Assembly (NCBI GenBank): GCA_000158135.1
Contig: DS999532.1
Location: 110,263 to 174,262 of the forward strand
Direction of reading: 5' to 3'
Source: Rhodobacteraceae bacterium KLH11
GTDB lineage: Bacteria > Pseudomonadota > Alphaproteobacteria > Rhodobacterales > Rhodobacteraceae
DNA length: 64,000 nt
Shown: one piece after another, positions 24,842-32,914 of the stretch
Position numbering within the stretch: the stretch's first letter is position 1
How the letters are laid out: each line of letters starts with the position of its first letter
Notes under the pieces: generated by a model
What the model saw: the letters and a program-made list of their open reading frames with translations, nothing else
Told to the model about the DNA's origin: nothing
The model's database searches: none
Program-made: the position numbers and the translations under genes

Positions 24842-25824
24842 GTTGTCACCGCTTTTACATTTTCAGCAATCATGCAGATCATCTCGAACATGATGGCCGA
24901 AGCCGTCAGAGCCGTGATCTGGTTCGGGCTGTCTTTGGTGGGCATCATGCAGACAATATCACCACCAACAATATTCATACCACGCACCGCGCGCAGCAGC
25001 GCGATGGCTTCGTCGATATCAAAGCCCTTCTCTCCGGGTTCGAGGTTTGAGACAGCCGGGGCGATTGTAGGATCCAGGCAATCCAGATCGAACGTGATGT
25101 AAACGGGACGCCCGGCCAGAACCTCTTTGATCTGGGCCACGACGTTGGCGATCCCGCGAGTGCGGAATTCCTTCATTGTCACAACATTGTAGCCGTAGTC
25201 ATAGGACGGCTGCAGCCAGTCCAGCGTTCGGGCGTGACCACGCAGCCCGATCTGCACAGAGTGATGCGGATCGACATTGCCCTGATCGACCAGATACGCG
25301 CCCCAATGGGCGGCTGATTTCTTGGCGCCAAGGAAATGGTCCACCTTGGTGAACACATCGGTATGTGCGTCGAAATGCAGAAAACACACAGGTTCACCCC
25401 CTGTGAGCTGGCCACGCCCCAGCGCCTGCACGATGCCGCCGGTGATCGAGTGGTCACCGCCCACAGAAATCGGTTTCGCGCCAGCTGCGTCGATGTCTGT
25501 GTAAAAGCGCGTGATCTGCTCGATACAGGCTTCGTTGTCATTTGCGCGGGGAAACGGCACATCTCCGATATCGGCGATTTTGGCGGCCTCCCACGGGTTC
25601 AGCTGAAACTCGCTATGCATTCGGCGTGAAACCGAGGAGACATTGCGCAATGCGCGCGGTCCAAGGTGCTGATCGCGTTCGGTGGTTCCATTGCCGGCGG
25701 AGTGGGGCACGCCGACCAGCGCGATATCCTGCCCTTCGGGCCCTTCGTGCGGACATCTGAACATCGTGGGGATACCCCACCAATACAGATTGTCCATCAT
25801 AGATTTCTGATATTCGTCTGCCAT
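24838..25824 (-). CDS. Ureohydrolase family protein (agmatinase-like), first of a pair
   Basis: A 328-residue protein with the Mn-binding motifs SVGGDHSITGG, HFDAHTDVF and TFDLDCLDPTIAP, hence likely an active guanidino hydrolase. It differs from the next gene in the substrate loops (GVPHSAGNGTTERDQHLGPR against GVPWDGGTTNRPGARHGP). A stem-loop precedes it in the transcript, after the permease gene. Its stop overlaps the start of the second ureohydrolase. The context of an arginine-deiminase-family enzyme and a carbamoylase in the same operon argues for guanidino-compound breakdown. Confidence 0.88.
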   Translation of the reverse strand: MADEYQKSMMDNLYWWGIPTMFRCPHEGPEGQDIALVGVPHSAGNGTTERDQHLGPRALRNVSSVSRRMHSEFQLNPWEAAKIADIGDVPFPRANDNEACIEQITRFYTDIDAAGAKPISVGGDHSITGGIVQALGRGQLTGGEPVCFLHFDAHTDVFTKVDHFLGAKKSAAHWGAYLVDQGNVDPHHSVQIGLRGHARTLDWLQPSYDYGYNVVTMKEFRTRGIANVVAQIKEVLAGRPVYITFDLDCLDPTIAPAVSNLEPGEKGFDIDEAIALLRAVRGMNIVGGDIVCMMPTKDSPNQITALTASAIMFEMICMIAENVKAVTT

Positions 25825-25843
25825 GCTTCATGTCCCAAAAGCG

Positions 25844-25867
25844 CCCCGGCGCACCAAAGCGCCGGGG
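25844..25867 (-). terminator. Intercistronic stem-loop between permease and ureohydrolase genes
   Basis: CCCCGGCGC and GCGCCGGGG make a perfect 9-base stem with a 6-base loop. In the transcript it is followed by GCTTTT, so it could act as a partial terminator or as an RNA-stabilising barrier, lowering or separating ureohydrolase expression. Confidence 0.6.
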
Positions 25868-25880
25868 AGTTGGAAGTACT

Positions 25881-27476
25881 TCAGTTTCCGCCTACTTTAC
25901 GGCGGTAAACCCCTTGCGCGATCCGGTCGATGACCATCGCGCAGAATAGAATGGCAAGCCCGCCAAGCAGGCCCTGACCCTTGGCCGCATATTGCAGCGC
26001 TTCAAGGATGAGGGCACCCAGCCCTTCGGCCCCGATGAGCGACGCAATCACCACCATTGAAAGAGACATCAGAATGGTCTGGTTGATGCCTGTCATGATC
26101 GACGGCAGCGCCAACGGTAACTCCACGTTGAACAACAGTTGCCGCTTTGAGCAGCCAAAAGCGATTGCAGCCTCTTTGGTTGTTTCGGGAACACCGCGCA
26201 TCCCAAGTGCAGTCAGGCGAATTACCGGTGGCATGGCGAAAACCAGAGTGGCCAGAACGCCCGGCGGCTTGCCCGTTCCAAAGAAAGCGATGATCGGGAT
26301 CAGGTAGACAAACGCGGGCATGGTCTGCATGAAATCCAGTACCGGCTCGGCAAAGGCATATGCGCGTTTCGATTTGCCGAACCAGATGCCCAAGGGAATG
26401 CCGATCAACACACACAGGAACGCACCCGCGCCAATCAGCGCGACCGTGATCATCGACAGCTCCCACAAGCCCATGAAGGCCAGATAGGCAAGCGAGGCTG
26501 CGGTAAAGATGGCCACGCGCGGACCGGCAAGTCTGAACGCCAGAACAACGGTGACGAACATGACCACCGGCCATGGCGTCTGGATCAGTAGAATTTCCAA
26601 CCCGTCAAGCACCCATCGGATACCGGCGGTCACGCCGTCAAAGACATCGCCGAAATTATTTGCAAGCCAGTCGAACCCGGCATCACCCTTTTGGGACAGA
26701 TAGGCAAAATATTCCCGACCTATGGGAAATTCGGTGATTGAGATCCGATCTCCCAACAAACCGCCCGTAAGTTTGGCCACGAACTGATCCGGGTTGGCAA
26801 CGGTGAAACGGATAAGCGTCAGGGGCCAGATCGCCAGCACACCCAACAGCCCGAACACGATACCCGACCGCCTGATCCCGGACTGTTCGCCCTTTGAGGC
26901 GCGCCAGCGCAGATATTGCGCTTCATAGGCGTAGTTGGCGTAAAATCCTTCGGTCAGTTTGATCAGCACAATCAGGATCAAGCCCGTCACAAGAATACCA
27001 AACGCTTCGCTTGAAGCATCATTGGCCGCCTGCAATGCCTTTTCTGCGGCGCCTTGCAGGTTGTTGGCAATCTTCAGTTTGGCTGCAGCTCCGGCCGCAT
27101 CCCCCGCCGCCGTCAACTCGGCCGCCTGCGCCTCGCGCTTGGCGATGTTGCCGATCAAACGCTCATATCGGGCCAGTTGATCCGCGCCCAATTGCCCCCA
27201 CAGACCGCGCCCGATCTGTACCAGCGCAAAAAGCTCCAGAACCACGAAAACCCAGAAAAAGCCCCAGACACCGCGGGCGGCCCCCCAGATCGGGCCGAAT
27301 ACAGCAGCCATCGTGTTCCAGGACCAGGCAAAGCCGGTCTGGCTCTCGATTTTGTGGAATTCCGCCTCATAATAATCCGCGTTTTCGATGGCAAAGGCGG
27401 CAACGCTGTGGCCGCTTTCAGCCTCGGTGCTGTGTGTCATCGCATCGGATTCGGTGGTCGCAGCGAGATCGGTCAT
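25881..27476 (-). CDS. proW: Glycine betaine/proline-type ABC transporter permease
   Basis: A 531-residue permease of the ProU/OpuA type. The core with the EAA-type loop is in the last 200 residues (GVPETTKEAAIAFGCSKRQL then LPLALPSIMTGINQ), with MPAFVYLIPIIAFFGTG just before, as in ProW. The N-terminal 230 residues add extra membrane segments and an alanine-rich helical region (about 140-170), longer than E. coli ProW. It overlaps the ATPase gene by ATGA. With that ATPase and the binding protein it forms an importer for a quaternary amine or similar cationic compound. Confidence 0.88.
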   Translation of the reverse strand: MTDLAATTESDAMTHSTEAESGHSVAAFAIENADYYEAEFHKIESQTGFAWSWNTMAAVFGPIWGAARGVWGFFWVFVVLELFALVQIGRGLWGQLGADQLARYERLIGNIAKREAQAAELTAAGDAAGAAAKLKIANNLQGAAEKALQAANDASSEAFGILVTGLILIVLIKLTEGFYANYAYEAQYLRWRASKGEQSGIRRSGIVFGLLGVLAIWPLTLIRFTVANPDQFVAKLTGGLLGDRISITEFPIGREYFAYLSQKGDAGFDWLANNFGDVFDGVTAGIRWVLDGLEILLIQTPWPVVMFVTVVLAFRLAGPRVAIFTAASLAYLAFMGLWELSMITVALIGAGAFLCVLIGIPLGIWFGKSKRAYAFAEPVLDFMQTMPAFVYLIPIIAFFGTGKPPGVLATLVFAMPPVIRLTALGMRGVPETTKEAAIAFGCSKRQLLFNVELPLALPSIMTGINQTILMSLSMVVIASLIGAEGLGALILEALQYAAKGQGLLGGLAILFCAMVIDRIAQGVYRRKVGGN

Positions 27477-28522
27477 GCTTTGCCTCCCTGAATGCCTTTG
27501 AGCAGCGTGGACCGGTCAACAACGCCGATATCGGCCCCATCGTCAGCCGTGATGATGATCACATTGTCGGTGGTGATCGCGATGTCGATCAGGTGATCAA
27601 GATCGGTCCCGTGATGCGCCCGTGGACTTTCGTCGAAATTAACGGGTCGCGAGGGTTTGTATTCATCGATCGGCACCATGATCGAATGGGCAAAGACCAG
27701 CTTGAGCTTGGATATGCCGTCAACAAAGTCACGTACATAATCATCGGCGGGCTGGGTCACGATCTCTTCCGGTGTGCCGATTTGAACGATCCGCCCATCT
27801 TTCATGATCGCGATGCGATTACCGATCCGGATCGCTTCGTCCAGATCGTGGGTGATGAATACGGTGGTCTTGTGCAACTCGGCCGACAGGGCCATGAACT
27901 GATCCTGCAACTGCCGCCGGATCAGCGGGTCAAGGGCCGAAAATGGCTCGTCCATCAGCAAAACATCCGGATCAGAGGCCAGCGCGCGGGCCAACCCGAC
28001 CCGTTGCTGCATACCGCCCGAAAGCTCGCTTGGGAAACGGTCCTCATATCCGGTCAGATTGACCCGGTCCAGACAGCGCTGAGACACCTCCCAGCGGTGC
28101 GACTTCGGCTCGCCCCGCACCTGAAGCGGAAAGCCCACATTGTCGCGCACCGTTCGGTGCGGCAGCAGCGCCATGTGCTGAAACACCATCCCGATATTGC
28201 GGGCACGCATCTCGCGCAGCTCGTTGTCAGAGAGGTTCAGCATGTCGTTGCCCATCACGTTGATCTTGCCCGCCGTGGGTTCGATCAGACGGTTCAGGTG
28301 TCGGACCATGGTGGATTTACCCGACCCCGACAGCCCCATCACACAGAAGATCTCGCCCTTTTTCACGGAAAAAGACACATCCGCGATGCCGACAACGCAG
28401 CCGAACTCCTGCAGAACCTCGGGCTTGCTGAGGCCCCGCTCGCGCACGGCTTTCATGGCAACATCCGCGTTGGTTCCGAATATCTTCCAGACCCCTTCCA
28501 GAGTGATTACGTCTTCTGTCAT
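27473..28522 (-). CDS. proV: Glycine betaine/proline-type ABC transporter ATPase
   Basis: About 349 residues. Walker A GLSGSGKST, signature LSGGMQQR, Walker B VLLMDEPFSALD and switch ITHDLDEA are intact. The N-terminal extension before the P-loop (GLSKPEVLQEFGCVVGIADV) is characteristic of ProV. The C-terminal 100 residues are a short CBS-like regulatory tail. Start taken at ATG 28522 after GGGAGCGCGAG; an upstream start at 28579 would lie inside the intercistronic hairpin. The tail overlaps the permease start. Confidence 0.9.
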   Translation of the reverse strand: MTEDVITLEGVWKIFGTNADVAMKAVRERGLSKPEVLQEFGCVVGIADVSFSVKKGEIFCVMGLSGSGKSTMVRHLNRLIEPTAGKINVMGNDMLNLSDNELREMRARNIGMVFQHMALLPHRTVRDNVGFPLQVRGEPKSHRWEVSQRCLDRVNLTGYEDRFPSELSGGMQQRVGLARALASDPDVLLMDEPFSALDPLIRRQLQDQFMALSAELHKTTVFITHDLDEAIRIGNRIAIMKDGRIVQIGTPEEIVTQPADDYVRDFVDGISKLKLVFAHSIMVPIDEYKPSRPVNFDESPRAHHGTDLDHLIDIAITTDNVIIITADDGADIGVVDRSTLLKGIQGGKA

Positions 28523-28563
28523 CTCGCGCTCCCGGTCGGGTCTTCGTGAATTTCCTGCTAACA

Positions 28564-28589
28564 GGGCGGCGCTGATCAAAGCGCCGCCC
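28564..28589 (-). terminator. Intercistronic stem-loop after the binding-protein gene
   Basis: GGGCGGCGCT and AGCGCCGCCC form a perfect 10-base stem with loop GATCAA, 9 bases beyond the stop of the binding-protein gene. This position is classic for hairpins that keep binding-protein mRNA more abundant than the rest of a transport operon. Confidence 0.65.
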
Positions 28590-28597
28590 GAAGGGTT

Positions 28598-29548
28598 TTA
28601 GTTGAACCAGGAATCAACCAGATCAGCGTTCTCATCAACCCACTCGCGGGCAAACTCGGCCGGGTCTTTTCCATCCACCGACAGCGCATAAACAATGGCG
28701 TTGACCTGTTCGGTTGTCAGTTCGACCTGAGACAGCATCGCGGCGGCCTCGGGCTGGGCCTCTTCCAGCGCTGCCGCATAGAAAACGTGCAGTTTTGCCG
28801 CGTCCCATGCGGTTCCCGCCTTGGAGTTTTCCAGCCAGTTCGGATCGTCGGTGGGCTGTTTCACATCCCATTCTGCTGCGTCATAGGCGGGTTCGCTGAG
28901 CGGTACCAGATCATAGAGCGAGAACATGTGGTGCGGGGTGTAGCAGTAGAACACGATATTCTGACCCTGCGCCACGGCATTGTCGACCTGCGCCAACGCC
29001 AGTGCTTCGTCCATTTCCATCAGGTTCATGGTTTCGGCATAGCCATAGGACTTTGCGCGGATCTTTTCGACATTCGTCGAGGCCCAGCCAGCACCGCCGA
29101 TCCACATCTCACCCCGGCCATCGCCATCCGTGTCGAAATTCGCCGCCATATCCGGATCGGTCAGATCGCTTACCGACGAGATGCCTGTGCGTTCCTGCGT
29201 GTCCTTGGTGACACAGATTTGCTGGTCGGACAGAACCGCGTTCGGGTTAAAGGCCACGCTGCCTTTTTCGGTGACGAAAGTGTCGTGCAGGTTCTGCTGG
29301 TTCGGCAGCCATACCTCGGGGTGTACATGCATTGCCCCGGAATCCATCGCTTCGAAGATGATCGGGTTGGTGCCGTTTTGCAATTCGACCGTCAGGCCCA
29401 GATTGTCTTCCAGAGCAACCTTGAGGATATGCGCCGTGCCGCGGACCGAGGCCCAGTTCGGCACGCCGATGATCACGTCCTGCGCCAAAGCTACGGTTCC
29501 GAACGACGCCGCCAAAACCGTGGCTGTCAGTGTTTTCCAGACTTTCAT
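28598..29548 (-). CDS. proX: Glycine betaine/proline-type substrate-binding protein
   Basis: A 316-residue periplasmic protein with a signal peptide (MKVWKTLTATVLAASFGTVA, cut after ALA). The body is an OpuAC domain: IIGVPNWASVRGTAHILKVA, HPEVWLPNQQN, WIGGAGWASTN and CYTPHHMF. The several tryptophans and tyrosines fit a cation-pi cage for a quaternary ammonium or guanidinium ligand. Given its neighbours, a guanidino compound or betaine carrying such a group is the likely substrate; this is inference. It starts 3 bases after the stop of the M20 hydrolase gene. Confidence 0.9.
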   Translation of the reverse strand: MKVWKTLTATVLAASFGTVALAQDVIIGVPNWASVRGTAHILKVALEDNLGLTVELQNGTNPIIFEAMDSGAMHVHPEVWLPNQQNLHDTFVTEKGSVAFNPNAVLSDQQICVTKDTQERTGISSVSDLTDPDMAANFDTDGDGRGEMWIGGAGWASTNVEKIRAKSYGYAETMNLMEMDEALALAQVDNAVAQGQNIVFYCYTPHHMFSLYDLVPLSEPAYDAAEWDVKQPTDDPNWLENSKAGTAWDAAKLHVFYAAALEEAQPEAAAMLSQVELTTEQVNAIVYALSVDGKDPAEFAREWVDENADLVDSWFN

Positions 29549-29550
29549 TG

Positions 29551-30852
29551 TCAGATCTCCTGAACTGTTGGATGAGTTTCTTTCTTATTCTTACCGCCCC
29601 TGACCTCCTGACCGGAGGTCATAGCGGAGTCTTGTGACAGCATCAGTGCCGCCTGAAACAGGACATTGCAACCTGCTGTCAAATGCGCGGGCTCGGCCCA
29701 TTCGGCCTCATTATGGCTAAGGCCGTCCTTGCAGGGCACGAACACCATCGCAGTTGGCACCCTGCGCGCAACCAGGCACGCATCGTGACCAGCGCCTGAC
29801 ACCATGCGACGATAGGCATGGCCGGATGCTCTGGTCACGTTTTCGATTGCGTCAACGCAGCGGGTGTCAAAATGCACCGGAGGGTTGTGCCAGATCATGT
29901 CCAGATCGACCTTCGCCCCGGTCACGCGGTTTGCTGCGCTATGAATGGCTGCATCCATCACGCTGAGAACCGCATCATCGGGATGTCGGAAATCAATCGT
30001 AAAGCGCACTTCGCCCGGAATGGTATTGCGGGAATTGGGGCTGATATGCATCTCACCCACCGTGCCGACGCCATCCGGGCCATGCGCCAGCGCAATGTCC
30101 TGCACGGCCTTGATCAGCCCGGCAGCCGCAACAAGCGCATCACTGCGCCCTTCCATCGGGGTCGAACCGGAATGCGCGTCCCGTCCCGTAACCGTCACAT
30201 CATACCAGCGCTGTCCCTGCCCACCGATGACAACGCCGATCACCTCGCTGTGACGTTCCAAAACCGGCCCCTGCTCGATATGCACTTCCAGAAACGCGCC
30301 CAGTTCATGTGCGCCGCAGGCTTCCGTTCCGGCATACCCGATCCGGGACAATTCCGCGTCCAGGCTGATCCCGTTGGCATCGGTGCGGCTGAGCGCGAAA
30401 TCCAGATCGAAAAGCCCGGCATAGACCCCGGAACACAGCATCGCCGGAGCAAATCGCGCGCCTTCTTCATTGGTCCAGTTGACGACCTCGATCGGAGCGT
30501 CCGTTTCCAGACCATGATCATTCAGGCTGCGTATGACTTCAAGCCCGGCCATGACACCATAGACACCGTCGAACCGTCCGCCATGGGGTTGAGTGTCCAG
30601 ATGGCTGCCAATCGCTATCGGTGGCAGATCAGGATTGCGGCCGGGCCGACGGGCAAACATGTTGCCCAACCGGTCGAATTTGACGGTGCACCCCGCCTCT
30701 TCACACCAGCGGGTAAAGAGGTCACGGGCGATCTGATCGTCATCCGTCAGGGTCAACCGCCCGCAACCGCCACCGGGCAGCGCGCCAATCTGCGCCATCT
30801 CCATCAGGCTCTGCCACAGACGATCTCCGTTGATCCCCGGGTCTTGTGTCAT
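29551..30852 (-). CDS. M20-family N-carbamoyl amino acid hydrolase-like protein
   Basis: A 433-residue zinc hydrolase of the allantoate amidohydrolase/L-carbamoylase branch. Metal ligands are visible in order: GSHLDTQPHGGRFDG, WTNEEGARFAP, LEVHIEQGP and GLSHNEAEW; the dimerisation/active-site GRDAHSGSTPM is also present. The enzyme removes a carbamoyl group as CO2 and ammonia, leaving an amine. Start chosen at ATG 30852, overlapping the upstream stop by ATGA. Placed right after an arginine-deiminase-family gene, it would process the ureido product of that enzyme. Confidence 0.88.
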   Translation of the reverse strand: MTQDPGINGDRLWQSLMEMAQIGALPGGGCGRLTLTDDDQIARDLFTRWCEEAGCTVKFDRLGNMFARRPGRNPDLPPIAIGSHLDTQPHGGRFDGVYGVMAGLEVIRSLNDHGLETDAPIEVVNWTNEEGARFAPAMLCSGVYAGLFDLDFALSRTDANGISLDAELSRIGYAGTEACGAHELGAFLEVHIEQGPVLERHSEVIGVVIGGQGQRWYDVTVTGRDAHSGSTPMEGRSDALVAAAGLIKAVQDIALAHGPDGVGTVGEMHISPNSRNTIPGEVRFTIDFRHPDDAVLSVMDAAIHSAANRVTGAKVDLDMIWHNPPVHFDTRCVDAIENVTRASGHAYRRMVSGAGHDACLVARRVPTAMVFVPCKDGLSHNEAEWAEPAHLTAGCNVLFQAALMLSQDSAMTSGQEVRGGKNKKETHPTVQEI

Positions 30853-31742
30853 GCGTCCTCGCGATGCAGGGCCTGGCAAAGGCAATGAACCCCGCCACCG
30901 CCCAATGTGAACATCGACATGTCGGGGTCATAAACCTCGAACCCCAGCGCGCGCATTTTGGCGTTCAGGTCGGTTGCGCCCGCCATCGACAGCACCTTGC
31001 TTTCCCCCAAAGCCACGAGGTTCACACCAAGGTTCTTCGCCTCGCGGTATTCGACATCGACAATCTCGATCCCCCAGCCTTTGACGATATCAACCAGCCA
31101 CGGCTCCATCGCGTCAATGCATGCCACCACGAGCTTCTCGGCCAAAGGCACGATCAGCCCGTCCATATGCACGAATTCACGGCTGATCGGCGCGACGACG
31201 GCTTCCCAACCTTCGGCGCGTACAAATTCAGCGACCTGTTCCGAGCCTTCCTGTTCGGACCGTTCCCCGCAATGCCCGATCAGAACCCGGCCCGGCTCGA
31301 TGATATTGAAATCACCGCCCTCAAAATGCCCGGCTGTCGCGAATTTCCAGATCGGGATGTTGTTCTCCTGATAGAACTTGATCGCAGTGGCATAATCCGC
31401 GCGCCGGCATTTCAGCTGCATGTGGCAGATCAGGGCACCCCATGGTGTCATGGCCGAACTGTCCCGGGCAAAGAAATTACGGTGCAGCACCTCATCACTG
31501 TCCAGATAGTGGCAGGTCACGCCGTTCTCTTCGTAGATCGAAACCATCTCGGCATGTTGTGCCATGGCCAGTTGCAGATCAAACTTGACACCGGTCTTGT
31601 GCGCATTGGCCAAGGTACGTCCGATCAGGGGGCCCGCATCCACCCATTTGAAGTATTCCGGACGGCCCAGCAAAACGTCCGTCAGCTTGGCATAGTCGTT
31701 GTTGATGCCCCAGTTTTGCGAAATTGCGCCATTGAAACCCAT
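30849..31742 (-). CDS. Arginine deiminase/amidinotransferase family protein
   Basis: A 297-residue pentein-fold enzyme acting on guanidino groups. Seen: a substrate-side EGGDFNIIEPG, the catalytic-histidine region EFVHMDGLIVPLAE and the catalytic cysteine Cys287 in TLGGGGVHCLC at the C-terminus, as in dimethylarginine dimethylaminohydrolases and amidinotransferases. I chose ATG 31742 because GGAGG stands 11 bases before it; an ATG at 31796 would lengthen the protein by 18 residues without support. It is the first gene of the operon and is divergent from the LysR gene. Most likely it converts a guanidino compound to its ureido form plus an amine or ammonia. Confidence 0.82.
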   Translation of the reverse strand: MGFNGAISQNWGINNDYAKLTDVLLGRPEYFKWVDAGPLIGRTLANAHKTGVKFDLQLAMAQHAEMVSIYEENGVTCHYLDSDEVLHRNFFARDSSAMTPWGALICHMQLKCRRADYATAIKFYQENNIPIWKFATAGHFEGGDFNIIEPGRVLIGHCGERSEQEGSEQVAEFVRAEGWEAVVAPISREFVHMDGLIVPLAEKLVVACIDAMEPWLVDIVKGWGIEIVDVEYREAKNLGVNLVALGESKVLSMAGATDLNAKMRALGFEVYDPDMSMFTLGGGGVHCLCQALHREDA

Positions 31743-31861
31743 CTTGCCCAAATCCTCCCATGGGTATGCTATTGGGAATCGACCGTCGCACAGCATTCAC
31801 ATTGAATAAACTGCAAAATAAGAGATTTAACTTTTATGTTTATACATGTATTTGTAAGCCG
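31743..31861. promoter_or_regulatory. Divergent promoter region, LysR gene and guanidino operon
   Basis: 119 bases, AT-rich in the middle. It holds the perfect 10-base palindrome ATACATGTAT at 31842-31851 just before the LysR start, and a TATACAT-like -10 candidate. LysR regulators usually bind such divergent regions; the exact site was not resolved. Confidence 0.5.
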
Positions 31862-32776
31862 ATGAAGTTGCCCTCGCTCTCCAAGGCTGACCTGCATTTG
31901 TTGTATGTGTTTTCAGCTGTTGTCGAAGCGCGCGGGTTTGCTGCGGCCCAGATTGTGCTGAATGTTTCAGCCTCCACAATCTCGCGACAGATATCGGATC
32001 TGGAAACACGGCTGGGGATGCGGCTGTGCCAGCGTGGCCGCAAGGGTTTCCGCCTGACGGATAAGGGTGAAATCGTACATGCGGCCTCGCGAAAGCTGTT
32101 CGCCGAACTGGAGCGGTTTGGCGAAACAGTGGATGGCACCCGCGGCAAGCTGGTTGGCCGGTTGTCCGTCGCGGCCATCGATAACTGGGTGTTCAATGAC
32201 AGCGCACCGATCATGGGTGCACTTGCAGAACTGGCGAAAATAGCACCTGACGTATCCATCGAGCTTCGCTCGTTGGCCCCTGATGATATCGAAATTGCAG
32301 TACAGGACGGTCAGGTCGCCGTCGGAGTGGGCGTATTTCACAAACACAAGCCCGGCTTGATCTACGAACTTCTGGGCACCGAGAAAATCGGGCTTTTCTG
32401 TAGCGAAGATCATCCGCTCTTTAGCACCACAAGAAAGTCAGAGGTCGAGAAATTGTTGTCAGAGGCAAACTTTTGCAAGCGTGCCTACCTGAACGAAGAT
32501 TTGGTCGCCCCCATCTCGCGCGGATTGCGGTCGAACGCCAGCGCCCACCAAATTGAAGGCATCGCCATGCTGGTTCTCACGGGCAAGTATATTGGCTACT
32601 TACCCGAGAGCTTTGCCGACATCTGGGTACGAGAAGGCAGGTTGCGTTCGGTCGGGGGTGGCATGTTTGATCTAAAATCAGAAATCAAACTTGTTAGAAA
32701 GCGCGGCGAAGAGCCAAATTTGGTAAACAAAACCTTCATCCAGCTCTTGAAAGATGCAGCGACGCGGTCCGGCTAA
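31862..32776 (+). CDS. LysR family transcriptional regulator
   Basis: A 304-residue protein of normal LysR length. The winged helix-turn-helix spans the first 65 residues (FAAAQIVLNVSASTISRQIS, then LETRLGMRLCQRG and GFRLTDKGE). The effector-binding half is visible from residue 90. Start set at ATG 31862, which puts the helix-turn-helix at the usual distance from the N-terminus; an in-frame ATG at 31760 would overlap the divergent gene. It is the likely regulator of the adjacent guanidino operon. Its end is close to IS6-family debris. Confidence 0.9.
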   Translation: MKLPSLSKADLHLLYVFSAVVEARGFAAAQIVLNVSASTISRQISDLETRLGMRLCQRGRKGFRLTDKGEIVHAASRKLFAELERFGETVDGTRGKLVGRLSVAAIDNWVFNDSAPIMGALAELAKIAPDVSIELRSLAPDDIEIAVQDGQVAVGVGVFHKHKPGLIYELLGTEKIGLFCSEDHPLFSTTRKSEVEKLLSEANFCKRAYLNEDLVAPISRGLRSNASAHQIEGIAMLVLTGKYIGYLPESFADIWVREGRLRSVGGGMFDLKSEIKLVRKRGEEPNLVNKTFIQLLKDAATRSG

Positions 32777-32825
32777 AAGACGCCGACCAAACCACTGTCA
32801 GCCGCATGCAAACAAGTTGGCAATG

Positions 32826-32914
32826 CCTCTGGGATGGCTATCCTGCGGAAATGATGGCCTGAGCCTGCCTTTGCCAATACCTCACATGCTCAGGTCAACA
32901 ACTTGGCAATATCC
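32826..32914 (+). mobile_element. IS6-family 3' end remnant with terminal repeat
   Basis: The reading LWDGYPAEMMA and a stop, followed by the conserved tail and AACAACTTGGCAATATCC, matches the right end of the IS6-family element at 38466-38952. Only the last 90 bases survive. Its terminal repeat encodes the last residues (ILPSC) and the stop of the histidine kinase gene on the opposite strand. Confidence 0.8.

Noticed and set aside
27011-28549. A 512-codon plus-strand open frame antisense to the ProU-type permease and ATPase genes
   Set aside because: It mirrors two clear, motif-complete genes on the other strand, has no ribosome binding site and a low-complexity Arg/His-rich translation.
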